Source: ZC4RG30 sp963726085 | GTDB lineage: Bacteria; Pseudomonadota; Gammaproteobacteria; Steroidobacterales; Steroidobacteraceae | NCBI GenBank assembly: GCA_963726085.1 | Contig: CAVSAR010000002.1 | Location: 524,497 to 588,496, forward strand | Direction of reading: 5' to 3' | DNA length: 64,000 nucleotides | Made by a program: the position numbers and the translations under genes | Shown: positions 39,297-49,070 of the stretch, piece by piece | How positions within the stretch are numbered: position 1 is the first letter of the stretch | Layout: each line of letters begins with the position of its first letter | The notes under the pieces: model-generated | Database searches by the model: none | Told to the model about the DNA's origin: nothing | The model's input: only the letters and a program-made list of their open reading frames with translations

Positions 39297-40093
39297 GGGC
39301 CGGCCGGTTCGGCCGGGAAGCTCATCCCGACGGTGCTGAACCCGCCGTCCACGTACAGGATCTCGCCGGTCACGCCACTGGCCATGTCCGAGCACAGGAA
39401 CGTGGCGGCATTGCCCACATCCTGCAGCGTGACATTGCGGCGCAGGGGCGAGGTCTGCGCCACGTGGGCCAGCATTCGCCTGAGGCCGGGGATGCCCGCG
39501 GCGGCCAGCGTCTTGATGGGGCCGGCGGAGATCCCGTTGACCCGGACCCCCTTGGGCCCCAGGTCTGCGGCCAGGAAGCGCACATTGGCCTCCAGGCTGG
39601 CCTTGGCCAGGCCCATGACGTTGTAGGCAGGCACGGACTTCACCGCGCCCAGGTAGCTCAAGGTCAGGACGGCACCGGCCCGTCCGGCCATCAGCGGCGC
39701 CGCGGCGCGGGTGAGCGCGGTGAGGCTGTAGCTGGACACGTCGTGGGCAATGGCAAAGGCCTCGCGCGAGGTGCTGGAGACGAAATCCCCCAGCAGTGCC
39801 TCGCGGGGCGCAAACGCCACGGCATGGACCAGGATGTCCAGCGAACCCCACTCCCTGCCCAGGGCCGCGAACACCGCATCGATCTGGGCGTCGACGGTGA
39901 CATCCAGGGGCAGCACGATGGTGGATCCCAGCGACTGGGCCAGCGGCTCGACCCGGTCCTTGAGCTTCTCGTTGCCGTAGGTGAATGCCAGGGTGGCCCC
40001 CTGTGCATGCATGGCCTGCGCGATGCCCCAGGCGATGGAGCGATCCGTGGCGACACCGATGATCAGTGCGCGCTTTCCGGTAAGTATTCCCAT
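39293..40093 (-). CDS. fabI: enoyl-[acyl-carrier-protein] reductase FabI
   Basis: NADH-dependent enoyl-ACP reductase of type II fatty acid synthesis, 266 residues. The N-terminus MGILTGKRALIIGVATDRSIAWGIA is the FabI nucleotide-binding pattern. The catalytic Tyr-x6-Lys motif is YNVMGLAK, and RVNGISAGPIKTLAAAGI is a family signature. ATG 40093 is the natural start. It is convergent with the DAACS symporter and its stop shares CTAG with the symporter's probable stop. Confidence 0.95.
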   Translation of the reverse strand: MGILTGKRALIIGVATDRSIAWGIAQAMHAQGATLAFTYGNEKLKDRVEPLAQSLGSTIVLPLDVTVDAQIDAVFAALGREWGSLDILVHAVAFAPREALLGDFVSSTSREAFAIAHDVSSYSLTALTRAAAPLMAGRAGAVLTLSYLGAVKSVPAYNVMGLAKASLEANVRFLAADLGPKGVRVNGISAGPIKTLAAAGIPGLRRMLAHVAQTSPLRRNVTLQDVGNAATFLCSDMASGVTGEILYVDGGFSTVGMSFPAEPAGP

Positions 40094-40128
40094 CGCGCCA
40101 GTATAGCGCAGGGCTTAGGCGGTCCGGT

Positions 40129-41761
40129 TCAGGTGCCCCGCTGCACGTAGGCCACCAGGCGTTGGCCGGGCTTGATGGTGGATTTGCTCGACAGGTCGTT
40201 CCAGTCACGCAGGCTCGACACCGATACCCGCAGCGTGTGCGCGATGCCCGACAGCGTGTCGCCGCGCTGCACCACGTAGGTCACGCGATGGCCATCCGAG
40301 TCGGCCACTATCGTTGCCGAGCTGGACTTGCCGGTGCTGCCGGAGGTCAGCTGCAGGTGTTGCCCGGCCTTGAGCGTGTCGGTGGGATCGATGTGATTGA
40401 GACTGGCCAGCGCCATCACGTCCATGTTGTGGCGCTTGGCGATGGACCACAACGAGTCCCCGCGGCGAACCACGTGAACTGCGCGCACGTTGTGCGAGTG
40501 ACGTGACCTGCCGGGCTTGTCGAAGCGGGCCGCGGCCTGCAGCACCTGCGGTGGCAGCGCCTTGATGGCCGAGGGCACGCGCAGTTCGCTGCCGGCCTGC
40601 AGGGCAGTTGGTGGTCGGGGCCAGTCCGTTCATCTCGCGCATGTAATCGGCGGTGGTGCCAAAGCGAGCGGCAACGCCGTTGACGGTGTCGCCCTTGCGC
40701 ACGGTGTAGCGTTCCACCCGCAGGCGCTGGTCGGCGGTCAGCAGCAGCAGGCTTTGCTGGAAACCGTCGGCGGCCTCGGCCGGCACCAGCAGGTAGTGCG
40801 GTCCGGTGGGATCGGTGGCCCAGCGATGAAACGCCGGGTTAAGCGAGTACAGGTCTTCAGTGGAGATGCCCGCCAGTTGCGCGCCCACTTCCATGCTGAT
40901 CTGGCCACCGGTCTCCACGCGGATGAAGTACGGCTCGTCGGACATGCCCTCGATGGCCAGTCCGTATTGTTCCGGGTTGGCCACGATGCGCGACATGGCC
41001 AGCAGCCGCGGCACATAGGCGCGCGTCTCCTTGGGAAGTTTAAGGTTCCAGAAATCCGTGGGCCGGCCAGCGGCCTCGTTGTTGCGCACGGCGCGCGCCA
41101 CAGTGCCCTCGCCACAGTTGTAGGCGGCCACGGCCAGCAGCCAGTCGCCGTCGAACATGTCGTGCAGGTAGTCCAGGTAATCCAGCGCCGCCTGGGTGGC
41201 CGCCACCACGTCGCGCCGGCCGTCATACCAGTAGTCCTGCTTGAGCCCGAAGCGCCCCCCCGTGCCGGACATGAACTGCCACAGGCCGGTGGCCCGCGCG
41301 CGCGAGTAGGCATAGGGCTGGAAGGCGCTCTCGATCACCGGCAACAGGGCCAGTTCCATGGGCATGCCGCGCGCTTCGACTTCGTTGACGATGTAGTGCA
41401 TGTACGGGGCGGCACGCGAGAACGTGCGTTCGATGAACTCCGGCTGGCTGGCAAACCAGTCGGCCTCGCGATCGATGCGTGCCTGGTGGAAGTCGCCCAA
41501 CGCCATGCCGGCGCGCACCCGGTCCAGCAGGTCACGCGGAATGGGCTCCGGCTGGGGCATCTGCTCCAGCGCCGCCCCTGACAGGGGAATCAGGGCGTCG
41601 AGCTCCTGGGCAGCCCCTGAAGGGGCGGAAGTCGATGCAATGGTGACCGGGACGTTCTGGATGGCCGGGGCCCGGGAGGGGGGCGGGGCGCTGGCGCAGG
41701 CTGCCAGGCCGGCCGCCAGGCCGGCCAATAGCCACGGAGTGCGCAATCCCGCTCCAATCAA
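40129..41761 (-). CDS. mltD: membrane-bound lytic transglycosylase D (one frameshift)
   Basis: Periplasmic murein hydrolase that cleaves glycan strands. A lipoprotein signal is present (LAAGLAACAS). The catalytic Glu is in LLPVIESAFQPYAYSRARATGLWQFM (split here as family motif ES and GLWQFM), with AVAAYNCGEGTVARAV following. After the frame change near 40605, two LysM repeats continue (VVRRGDSLWSIAKRHN and VVQRGDTLSGIAHTL), and one LysM (VRKGDTVNGVAARFG) lies before it. Corrected length is about 543 residues. It is divergent from the methyltransferase-rnhA-dnaQ cluster, the usual gammaproteobacterial arrangement. Confidence 0.9.
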
Positions 41762-41874
41762 CTTGCACCCCCATGTGCAGACAGATGCAATGGCCGAACT
41801 GACCCCAATAAGCCTATGATTTTTCCGGCCGGTATTTAACCGGCGATGTCACATAATTGCCACCTTTTTTCCCG

Positions 41875-42579
41875 ATGCAAACATCCTTGAATCCCTTAGG
41901 AGATTGGCTGGGTACCCAGCTGGGCCGGCAGCTGCTGGCCGCCGAGGCGCAGCTGCTGGATGGGCTGCTGGACGACGTATTCGGCCTGGAGCTGCTGCAG
42001 CTGGGAACCTGGGGCCATTCCCGCCAGCTGCTGTCGTCGAGCCGTACGCGGCGCCAGAGCATCGTTGCCGAGGCAGCGGATGAGGGGGTGGACATCGTGG
42101 CCCAACTCAATGCCCTACCCATCCAGACCGCCTCCGTGGATGCATTGCTGTTGCCCCATACCCTGGACTTCGACGCCGATCCGCACGCCATCGTGCGCGA
42201 GGCCGATCGCGTGCTCACCGGCGAAGGCCAGTTGATCGTGCTGGGGTTCCAGCCGTTGAGCCTGTGGGGATTGCGCGCCATGGCGGACAGCGCCAGCTAC
42301 CCGGTGGGCCTCAGGCAGATGCTGCGTGCACGTCGCGTGCGCGACTGGCTTGGGCTGCTGGGGTACGAAGTGGTCCAGCAGCGCATGTACCTGTACAGCG
42401 TGCCCTGGGGTGAAGATGAGCCGTCCACCAGGCGCATCCTGCGCCGTGGCCTGCTCAACCCGCTGCCGCCGGCAGGCTGGCTGATCAAGGCGCGCAAGCA
42501 TGTGTATCGCATGACGCCGCTGCGCCATCGGTTTGGGCGCGAGCGCCGACCGGTGCTGGGCGCCATTCCCACTTCGTGA
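41875..42579 (+). CDS. YafS-type class I SAM-dependent methyltransferase
   Basis: A 234-residue protein between mltD and rnhA, where gammaproteobacteria conserve a yafS-like methyltransferase. Class I elements are DEGVDIVAQLNALPIQTASVDALLLPHTLDF, a degenerate SAM-fold core, then LTGEGQLIVLGFQPLSLWGLR. The glycine-rich motif I is weak (LGTWGHSRQLL). Substrate unknown. ATG 41875 is preferred (MQTSLNPLGDWLGTQLG); 41857 is an in-frame alternative. It ends overlapping the rnhA GTG. Confidence 0.8.
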   Translation: MQTSLNPLGDWLGTQLGRQLLAAEAQLLDGLLDDVFGLELLQLGTWGHSRQLLSSSRTRRQSIVAEAADEGVDIVAQLNALPIQTASVDALLLPHTLDFDADPHAIVREADRVLTGEGQLIVLGFQPLSLWGLRAMADSASYPVGLRQMLRARRVRDWLGLLGYEVVQQRMYLYSVPWGEDEPSTRRILRRGLLNPLPPAGWLIKARKHVYRMTPLRHRFGRERRPVLGAIPTS

Positions 42580-43035
42580 CCGACTTGACCATCGAGATCT
42601 ACACCGACGGGGCCTGTCGCGGCAACCCGGGCCCCGGTGGCTGGGGGGCGTTGCTGATCTCCGGCGACGTGCGCAAGGAGCTGTCCGGCGCCGAGTCCCA
42701 GACCACCAACAACCGCATGGAGCTGACCGCCGCCATCGAGGCCTTGCGCGCCCTCAAGCGGCCCGTGCATGTCAACGCTGTACACGGATTCAAAGTACGT
42801 GTGCACGGGCATCGAGGAATGGTTGCCGCAGTGGAAGCGCCGTGACTGGCGCACTGCCGACCGCAAGCCGGTCAAGAACGTGGACCTGTGGATGGCGCTG
42901 GACGCAGCGCGCGAACCGCACACGGTCAGGTGGCGCTGGGTAAAGGGACACGCCGGCAATGCAGGCAATGAACATGTGGACGCACTGGCCAACGCCGCGA
43001 TCGATGCCATGCTTGGGGTAACATCGGCTCCGTGA
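42576..43035 (+). CDS. rnhA: ribonuclease HI (one frameshift)
   Basis: Removes the RNA strand of RNA-DNA hybrids. It starts with a GTG overlapping the previous stop. The catalytic DEDD set is complete: Asp11 in IYTDGACRGNPGPGG, Glu in NNRMELTAAIEAL, then after a one-base insertion near 42776, Asp in LYTDSKYV and Asp in NEHVDALAN. WVKGHAGNAGNEHVDALAN is diagnostic. Corrected length is about 152 residues. It precedes dnaQ by 10 bp. Confidence 0.93.
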
Positions 43036-43045
43036 GGCCAGCAGC

Positions 43046-43738
43046 TTGAGACAGGTCGTACTGGATACCGAGACCACGGGCCTGGAGTCCGCGCGCGGCC
43101 ACCGTGTCATCGAGATCGGCTGCGTCGAAGTGGTCAATCGTCGCGCCACCGGCCGGCACTTCCATCGATACCTGAACCCCGAGCGCGAAATCGACGCCGG
43201 CGCCGCGGCGGTGCACGGCATGACGCTGGAAACGCTCAAGGACAAGCCGCTGTTCGCGCAGGTGGCCGGCGAGTTCCTCGAGTTCATCGACGGGGCGGAG
43301 CTGGTGATCCACAACGCGCCGTTCGACGTGGCGTTCCTCGACAGCGAGCTGCGGCTGTGGGCCCAGGGCGTCGGCACCGAAGCCCTGACCATCCAGTCGC
43401 GTTGCCGCGTGTTCGATACGCTGGCCCTGGCCAGGGAGATGCATCCCGGGCAACGCAACGGGCTGGACGCGCTGTGCAAGCGCTACGCCATCGACAATTC
43501 GCATCGGCAACTGCACGGCGCGTTGCTGGATGCGCGCATCCTGACCGACGTGTATCTTGCGATGACGCGGGCGCAGAATTCGCTGGGGCTGGATGACGCC
43601 GTTCGGGCGACTGGCGCGACGCAGGCCCCCAGCCGCGACCCTGCGGCCACCTTGCGCGTGATCAGCGCCACGCCCGCGGAACTGGCCGCACACGATGCAT
43701 TCATGCAGGTGATCCGCAAGGCCAGCGGCGCCAAATGA
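43046..43738 (+). CDS. dnaQ: DNA polymerase III epsilon subunit (proofreading exonuclease)
   Basis: 3'-5' exonuclease of the replicative polymerase core, 230 residues. It starts at TTG 43046. DEDDh motifs are visible: DTETTG (Asp7, Glu9), HNAPFDVAFLDSEL, and the His-Asp element HGALLDARILTDVYL. The C-terminal part would bind the alpha subunit. Its stop overlaps the next start (ATGA). The rnhA-dnaQ pairing is conserved. Confidence 0.95.
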   Translation: MRQVVLDTETTGLESARGHRVIEIGCVEVVNRRATGRHFHRYLNPEREIDAGAAAVHGMTLETLKDKPLFAQVAGEFLEFIDGAELVIHNAPFDVAFLDSELRLWAQGVGTEALTIQSRCRVFDTLALAREMHPGQRNGLDALCKRYAIDNSHRQLHGALLDARILTDVYLAMTRAQNSLGLDDAVRATGATQAPSRDPAATLRVISATPAELAAHDAFMQVIRKASGAK

Positions 43739-44742
43739 AGGTGCTGGTCACCGGCGCGGCCGGGTTCATCGGCTCATTCGTCGCGCAGCGACTCCTGGCA
43801 CGCGGCGATGAGGTCACCGGCCTGGACAACCTCAATGCCTACTATGACCCGGCGCTCAAGCAGGCGCGGCTGGCGCGGCTTGAGGTGTCTGAAGGGTTCC
43901 GCTTCATTAAGCTGGACCTTGCCGATGCAGCCGGCATGGCGCGGCTGTTCGAGGCCGGACGCTTCGACCGCGTGGTGCACCTGGGCGCGCAGGCGGGCGT
44001 GCGCCACTCGCTCGAGGCCCCGCAGACCTATGTGGACAGCAACATCACCGGCACGCTCAACGTGCTGGAAGGGTGCCGGCACACCGGGGTGCGACACCTG
44101 GTCTTCGCCTCGACCAGCTCGGTCTATGGCGCCAACACCAAGCTGCCGTTTTCGGAACACCAGCCGGCCGGGCATCCCTTGTCGTTCTATGCGGCAACCA
44201 AGCGCGCCAACGAGCTGATGGCGCACAGCTACGCCGCGCTGTTCGGCCTGCCGGTGACCGGACTGCGGTTCTTCACGGTGTATGGCCCCTGGGGCCGGCC
44301 GGACATGGCGCTGTTCCTGTTCACGCGCAATATCCTGGCGGGCAAGCCCATCGACGTATTCAATTACGGGCAGCACCGGCGCGACTTCACCTACATCGAG
44401 GACATTGCGCAGGGCGTGGTGCGCACGCTGGATCTGGTGGCCACGGCCGACCCCGCCTGGAACAGTGACGATCCGGATCCGGCCACCAGTCGCGCGCCAT
44501 ACCGGATCTACAACATCGGCAACAGCCGGCCCGTGCAGTTGTCGCACTACATCGAGACCCTCGAGCAGTGCCTGGGCCGCAAGGCGCAGCGCCACCTGTT
44601 GCCGCTGCAACCCGGCGATGTGCCCGACACCTGGGCCGATGTTCAGGAACTGGAGCACGCTGCCGGCTACCAGCCAGCCACGCCTGTGGAAGAGGGCGTC
44701 AGGGCGTTCGTGGACTGGTATCGGTCGTACTACAAGGTCTGA
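43735..44742 (+). CDS. UDP-glucuronate 4-epimerase family protein
   Basis: Extended short-chain dehydrogenase/reductase, 335 residues, likely interconverting UDP-glucuronate and UDP-galacturonate for surface polysaccharide. NAD loop GAAGFIGS is at residues 7-14. LGAQAGVRHSLEAPQTYVDSNITGT is typical of the LpsL/CapI branch, and the catalytic set is STSSVYG with YAATK. The presence of GPWGRPDMALFLFTRNIL supports UDP-uronate specificity. It opens the polysaccharide locus, joined to dnaQ by a 4-bp overlap. Confidence 0.88.
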   Translation: MKVLVTGAAGFIGSFVAQRLLARGDEVTGLDNLNAYYDPALKQARLARLEVSEGFRFIKLDLADAAGMARLFEAGRFDRVVHLGAQAGVRHSLEAPQTYVDSNITGTLNVLEGCRHTGVRHLVFASTSSVYGANTKLPFSEHQPAGHPLSFYAATKRANELMAHSYAALFGLPVTGLRFFTVYGPWGRPDMALFLFTRNILAGKPIDVFNYGQHRRDFTYIEDIAQGVVRTLDLVATADPAWNSDDPDPATSRAPYRIYNIGNSRPVQLSHYIETLEQCLGRKAQRHLLPLQPGDVPDTWADVQELEHAAGYQPATPVEEGVRAFVDWYRSYYKV

Positions 44743-44764
44743 TCGTCATTGCTAGAATCGGGGC

Positions 44765-45940
44765 ATGAAAGTCCCCCTGCTAGACCTCAAGCCACAGTAC
44801 CACTCGCTCAAGGCCGACATCGACGCGGCGATCGCCAGGGTCTGCGAGAGCCAGCACTTCATCCTGGGGCCGGCCATCAAGGAACTGGAAGCCGCGGTAG
44901 CCGCCTACAGCCAGTGCGCCTATGGCGTGGGCGTGTCGTCAGGCACCGACGCGCTGCTGCTGGCGCTGATGGCGCTGGAGATCGGCGCCGGGGACGAGGT
45001 CGTTACGTCGTCGTACACGTTCTTCGCCACGGGCGGCACCATCGCGCGCACAGGTGCGCGCCCGGTGTTACTCGACATCGATCCGGTGTCGTTCAACCTG
45101 GCGCCCAATCTGCTGCGCGATTTCCTCGAACGCCAGTGCGAGCGACGCGGCGCGGACCTGGTCAATCGCGCCACCGGGGGCAAGGTGCGTGCGCTGATGC
45201 CGGTACACCTGTACGGGCAGCTGGCCAACATGGACGCGCTGATGCTGCTGGCCAGGGACTTCGGGTTGCGCGTCATTGAAGACGCCGCCCAGGCCATCGG
45301 CAGCGCGGATGCCGGTGGCCGGCGTGCCTGCAGCTTTGGCGACATCGGCTGCCTGTCGTTCTTCCCGACCAAGAACCTGGGCGCGTTCGGGGATGCCGGC
45401 ATGTGCGTCACCAACGACGAGGCCCTGGCCAAGCGGATGATGATCCTGCGCGTGCACGGCATGGAGCCCAAGTACTACCACTCGCTGATCGGTGGAAACT
45501 TTCGCATCGACGAGATCCAGGCCGCGGTGCTCAACGTCAAGCTCAAGGCGCTGGACGCGTGGACCCAAGGGCGGCAGCGCAACGCCAAGTACTACGACAT
45601 CGCCTTTGCCAAGGCGGGGCTGGGTGCACGCGTGGCTACGCCCGCGGCGACCCCGGGCGGGCGGCACATCTACAACCAGTACGTGATACGCGTGCAGCGT
45701 CGCGATGAGCTGCGCAAGTACCTTTCCGACGCCGGCGTGGGGTGCGAGGTGTATTACCCGGTGCCCCTGCATCAGCAGGAGTGCTTTGCCTACCTGGGAT
45801 ACAAGACCGGCCAGTTGCCGGAGTCCGAGAAGGCCGCTGCCGAGACCCTGGCATTGCCGATATTCCCGGAGCTGGAAACGGAGCAATTGCAGTTTGTGGT
45901 CGATTCCATAGCGGCGTTCTACGCCGGCAAGGCCAACTGA
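44765..45940 (+). CDS. DegT/DnrJ/EryC1 sugar aminotransferase
   Basis: PLP-dependent sugar-nucleotide aminotransferase, 391 residues. PLP-binding lysine lies in FFPTKNLGAFGDAG; GVSSGTDALLLALMAL and EDAAQAIGS are family motifs. It resembles WbpE-like enzymes that aminate 3-keto-uronic or 3-keto-hexose nucleotides, but the exact sugar cannot be fixed. No matching dehydrogenase or N-acetyltransferase is seen next to it. It lies 22 bp after the epimerase and 4 bp before pgi, suggesting one operon. Confidence 0.88.
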   Translation: MKVPLLDLKPQYHSLKADIDAAIARVCESQHFILGPAIKELEAAVAAYSQCAYGVGVSSGTDALLLALMALEIGAGDEVVTSSYTFFATGGTIARTGARPVLLDIDPVSFNLAPNLLRDFLERQCERRGADLVNRATGGKVRALMPVHLYGQLANMDALMLLARDFGLRVIEDAAQAIGSADAGGRRACSFGDIGCLSFFPTKNLGAFGDAGMCVTNDEALAKRMMILRVHGMEPKYYHSLIGGNFRIDEIQAAVLNVKLKALDAWTQGRQRNAKYYDIAFAKAGLGARVATPAATPGGRHIYNQYVIRVQRRDELRKYLSDAGVGCEVYYPVPLHQQECFAYLGYKTGQLPESEKAAAETLALPIFPELETEQLQFVVDSIAAFYAGKAN

Positions 45941-45944
45941 CTAC

Positions 45945-47510
45945 ATGAGCACCGCGCCGCGAGACGCCACTGAGTGCCCGGCCTGGGCGTTGCTGCAGCA
46001 GTCTGCGGCAAAGGTCGGCGCGTCTTCGATTGCCCAGTTGCGCCAGGGAGACCCCGGCTATCCGGCCGATCGCCTGGTGTCTGGCGCGGGGTTGACGCTG
46101 GACTTCGCGCGGCAACGCGTGAACGGGCAAATACTGTTGCAATTCGGGCAGCTGGCCGACGAACTGTCGCTGCGCGAACGAATCACGGCCATGTACCGCG
46201 GCGATATCGTCAACGTCACGGAACAGCGCCAGGTGCTGCACACGGCCCTGCGCCGGGCCAACGCGCCCTATGCGGCGCAGGTGCTGGCTGAACGCAAGCA
46301 CATGCTCAACTTTGCGGAATCCGTGCGCAATGGTCTTGCCCGCGGCAGCAGCGGGATGGCCTTCGAGCTGGTGGTCAATATCGGCATCGGGGGCTCGGAC
46401 CTGGGGCCGGCCATGGCGGTGCAGGCGCTGCACAATTTCGCCAGTGGCGCGCCGCGCATCGCGTTCGTCTCGAACGTCGATGGCAACCGATTGGCAGACG
46501 TCCTGGCGACGGCTGACCCGGCCCGTACGCTGTTCATCGTGTGCTCGAAGACCTTCACCACGCAGGAAACGCGCACCAATGCCGACAGCGCACGCGACTG
46601 GTTGAAGGGGAAGCTGGGAGAGGCAGCTGTACCGGCACACTTCGCGGCCGTTTCGGTCAATGCACCGGCGATGGATGCCTTTGGAATCAACAAGGACTAC
46701 CGCTTTGCCATGTGGGACTGGGTGGGCGGGCGTTACTCCATCTGGTCGTCCATCGGCGTGTCGCTGGCCATTGCCGTCGGTGCAAGGCAGTTCGAGGAGT
46801 TCCTGGCTGGCGCGGCTGCCATGGATGAGCATTTCCTGGCCGCGCCCTGGCAGCAGAACCTGCCCTTGCTGATGGCCATGCTGGGGGTCTGGAACATCAA
46901 TGTCCTGGGCCTACCGACGCTGGCCGTCCTGCCTTACGACGATCGCCTGGCGCGGTTCCCCGCGTACCTGCAGCAGCTGGAGATGGAGAGCAACGGCAAG
47001 TCCGTGCGTGTCGACGGGTCACCGGCGGCGTTGCAGACCGCGCCGGTCATCTGGGGCGAGCCCGGCAACAATGCCCAGCACTCGTTCTTCCAGATGCTGC
47101 ACCAGGGTACGCCGCGCGCTGCGCTGGACTTCATCCTCCCGGGGCAGTCTTCCTGTGGCAACCAGCATGCGCAGGACCTGGCCATCGCCAACTGTCTGGC
47201 GCAGGCAGAGGCATTTGCCTACGGCCAGCGTTCAAGTGAGACGTACCGCGTGCACGAGGGCAATCGCCCTAACAGCATTTTAATGTTCAAGCGTCTCTCG
47301 CCCGCGACGCTTGGCAGCCTGATCGCGTTGTACGAGCATAAGGTGTTCGTGCAAAGCGTGGTGTGGGGCATCAATGCCTTTGACCAGTGGGGCGTGGAAT
47401 TGGGCAAGAAACTGGCAGTGGCAATCGAGCCGTTGGTTTCCGGTAGGGGAAATGCTGACTCCGTGTCGCTGCAGTCAAGCCTCGGGACGTTGCGATCCCT
47501 GCTAAAATAG
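45945..47510 (+). CDS. pgi: glucose-6-phosphate isomerase
   Basis: Interconverts glucose-6-phosphate and fructose-6-phosphate, 521 residues. NIGIGGSDLGPAMAVQAL and WVGGRYSIWSSIGVSLAI are the phosphosugar-binding signatures; catalytic residues are in MESNGKSV, GEPGNNAQHSFFQMLHQG and the C-terminal QWGVELGK. Its place inside a sugar-nucleotide cluster suggests it supplies fructose-6-phosphate or glucose-6-phosphate for polysaccharide precursors. Confidence 0.95.
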   Translation: MSTAPRDATECPAWALLQQSAAKVGASSIAQLRQGDPGYPADRLVSGAGLTLDFARQRVNGQILLQFGQLADELSLRERITAMYRGDIVNVTEQRQVLHTALRRANAPYAAQVLAERKHMLNFAESVRNGLARGSSGMAFELVVNIGIGGSDLGPAMAVQALHNFASGAPRIAFVSNVDGNRLADVLATADPARTLFIVCSKTFTTQETRTNADSARDWLKGKLGEAAVPAHFAAVSVNAPAMDAFGINKDYRFAMWDWVGGRYSIWSSIGVSLAIAVGARQFEEFLAGAAAMDEHFLAAPWQQNLPLLMAMLGVWNINVLGLPTLAVLPYDDRLARFPAYLQQLEMESNGKSVRVDGSPAALQTAPVIWGEPGNNAQHSFFQMLHQGTPRAALDFILPGQSSCGNQHAQDLAIANCLAQAEAFAYGQRSSETYRVHEGNRPNSILMFKRLSPATLGSLIALYEHKVFVQSVVWGINAFDQWGVELGKKLAVAIEPLVSGRGNADSVSLQSSLGTLRSLLK

Positions 47511-47539
47511 CTCGTTATTCCTGACGCCCGGATGATGCT

Positions 47540-49027
47540 GTGACGTTGAAGCCCCTCTGCATCGCTGCCTTGGCGATGCTCACCACACAGCTGGCGCAGG
47601 CCCAGGGCTATTTCCTTCCCGCCACCGACAGTCGCCTGCGCGATGACGTGATCCTGATCGTCGATGAAGGCCTGATCAACCTGCCCACCAATGCGTGGCC
47701 CATTCCCACCGCAGACGTGGCCAAGGCGGTGTCCCGTATCAAGCCCGAAGACATCAGCAGCCCTGCGCTGCGTGCGGCACTGCAGAGGGTGCAGGCGCGG
47801 GTCGCTCCGCGCAGTGATGCCGGCGACTGGAAAACCCACGAGATCAGCGCATCGGCAGGAGAGCCGGGCCTGCTGCGCACCGATGCAACCCTGGGTCGCG
47901 AGCCGTTCGAAGTGCGATCGGAGGGGGGCGCCCAGACGGACCGGTATGGGATTACCGTGGCCTTAACCGGGGTCGCCAATCCCAGTGACGAGAATTCGCT
48001 GCGCCTCGATGGTAGCGACATCAGTATTCGGTGGGGAAACTGGCTTTTCAGTGCCAACCAGATGGATCGATGGTGGGGTCCGGGACGTGATGGAAGTCTG
48101 ATCCTCAGCACCAATGCACGGCCCATGCCGGGTGTCTCACTTGATCGCATCCACAGTGATCCATTGGACTTTCCTGTGCTTCGCTGGTTCGGGCCCTGGC
48201 GATTCACCGGCTTCCTGGGCGTCATGGATGGAGACCGGGCGGATTTTGCAAACCCGCTGTTCATGGGAATGCGGGTTTCGTTCAAGCCACTGCCTATCTT
48301 CGAATTCGCATTGTCACGGACGGCGCAGTTCTGCGGTCACGGGCGTACCTGCGACGCACTTACATTTGGGCGAATGTTGATCGGGCAGGACAATTCCGGT
48401 CGTCGCGGACTGAGTTTAACCGCGGAGGAACCTGGCAATCAGATGGCGGGAATGGACTTCAAGCTGGTGTCGCCTTTTCGGGCGCTACCAATTGCCGTCG
48501 ATGCGCAGATGATCGGTGAGGACATCTCCAGCAGTGGCATTCCGGAACGCTACCTCGCACAGTTCGGCGCCGAGGGCTGGGGATTGCTCAAGTCCGGTTC
48601 CGTGTTGCGCGCGCGGGTCGAGTACGCCAACACGAAGTGCAAATGGGACAAGGTCGATGAAGACCCCAACTGCGCCTACCGGCAGCACACTTTTTTCGCA
48701 GGCTATCGGTATTACACGCGCAATGTCGGTTCTTCGACTGACGCTGATTCCGAGACTGTCTCCGCCACGGTTTCCCTGACCGAGAACGATGGGCAGCGGT
48801 GGCGCGCGGAACTGCGACATGGCCGGCTGGATCGCTTCGGCCCGCCTGACCCGTTCAATCCGTTGACCAAGGGTACCAGCGACTACGATTCCGCCGAATT
48901 GTCATGGGAAGGCGTCGCCTGGACGCAGAATCTTGGTTTCCAAGTGGGTTATGAGAACCAGTCCGGGTCTCTGGGGGAGAACGCCTCCGGCCTGTTTGGC
49001 TTCATTCAGTGGCGCAAGGCCCTGTAA
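47540..49027 (+). CDS. wzi: capsule assembly protein Wzi family
   Basis: A 495-residue predicted outer-membrane beta-barrel of the Wzi family, a lectin-like protein that tethers capsule to the cell surface. It starts at a GTG, with a signal peptide ending around AQAQG. The body shows family features: ISIRWGNWLFSANQMDRWWGPGRDGSLILSTNARPMPGVSL, and a C-terminal strand ending in FGFIQWRKAL, an aromatic-rich outer-membrane ending. It follows pgi by about 30 bp and precedes the SLBB export protein. Confidence 0.85.
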   Translation: MTLKPLCIAALAMLTTQLAQAQGYFLPATDSRLRDDVILIVDEGLINLPTNAWPIPTADVAKAVSRIKPEDISSPALRAALQRVQARVAPRSDAGDWKTHEISASAGEPGLLRTDATLGREPFEVRSEGGAQTDRYGITVALTGVANPSDENSLRLDGSDISIRWGNWLFSANQMDRWWGPGRDGSLILSTNARPMPGVSLDRIHSDPLDFPVLRWFGPWRFTGFLGVMDGDRADFANPLFMGMRVSFKPLPIFEFALSRTAQFCGHGRTCDALTFGRMLIGQDNSGRRGLSLTAEEPGNQMAGMDFKLVSPFRALPIAVDAQMIGEDISSSGIPERYLAQFGAEGWGLLKSGSVLRARVEYANTKCKWDKVDEDPNCAYRQHTFFAGYRYYTRNVGSSTDADSETVSATVSLTENDGQRWRAELRHGRLDRFGPPDPFNPLTKGTSDYDSAELSWEGVAWTQNLGFQVGYENQSGSLGENASGLFGFIQWRKAL

Positions 49028-49070
49028 CTTCGAATATTATCGGCCGTCGCTTGTTGGAGAGCCCGGCTGG

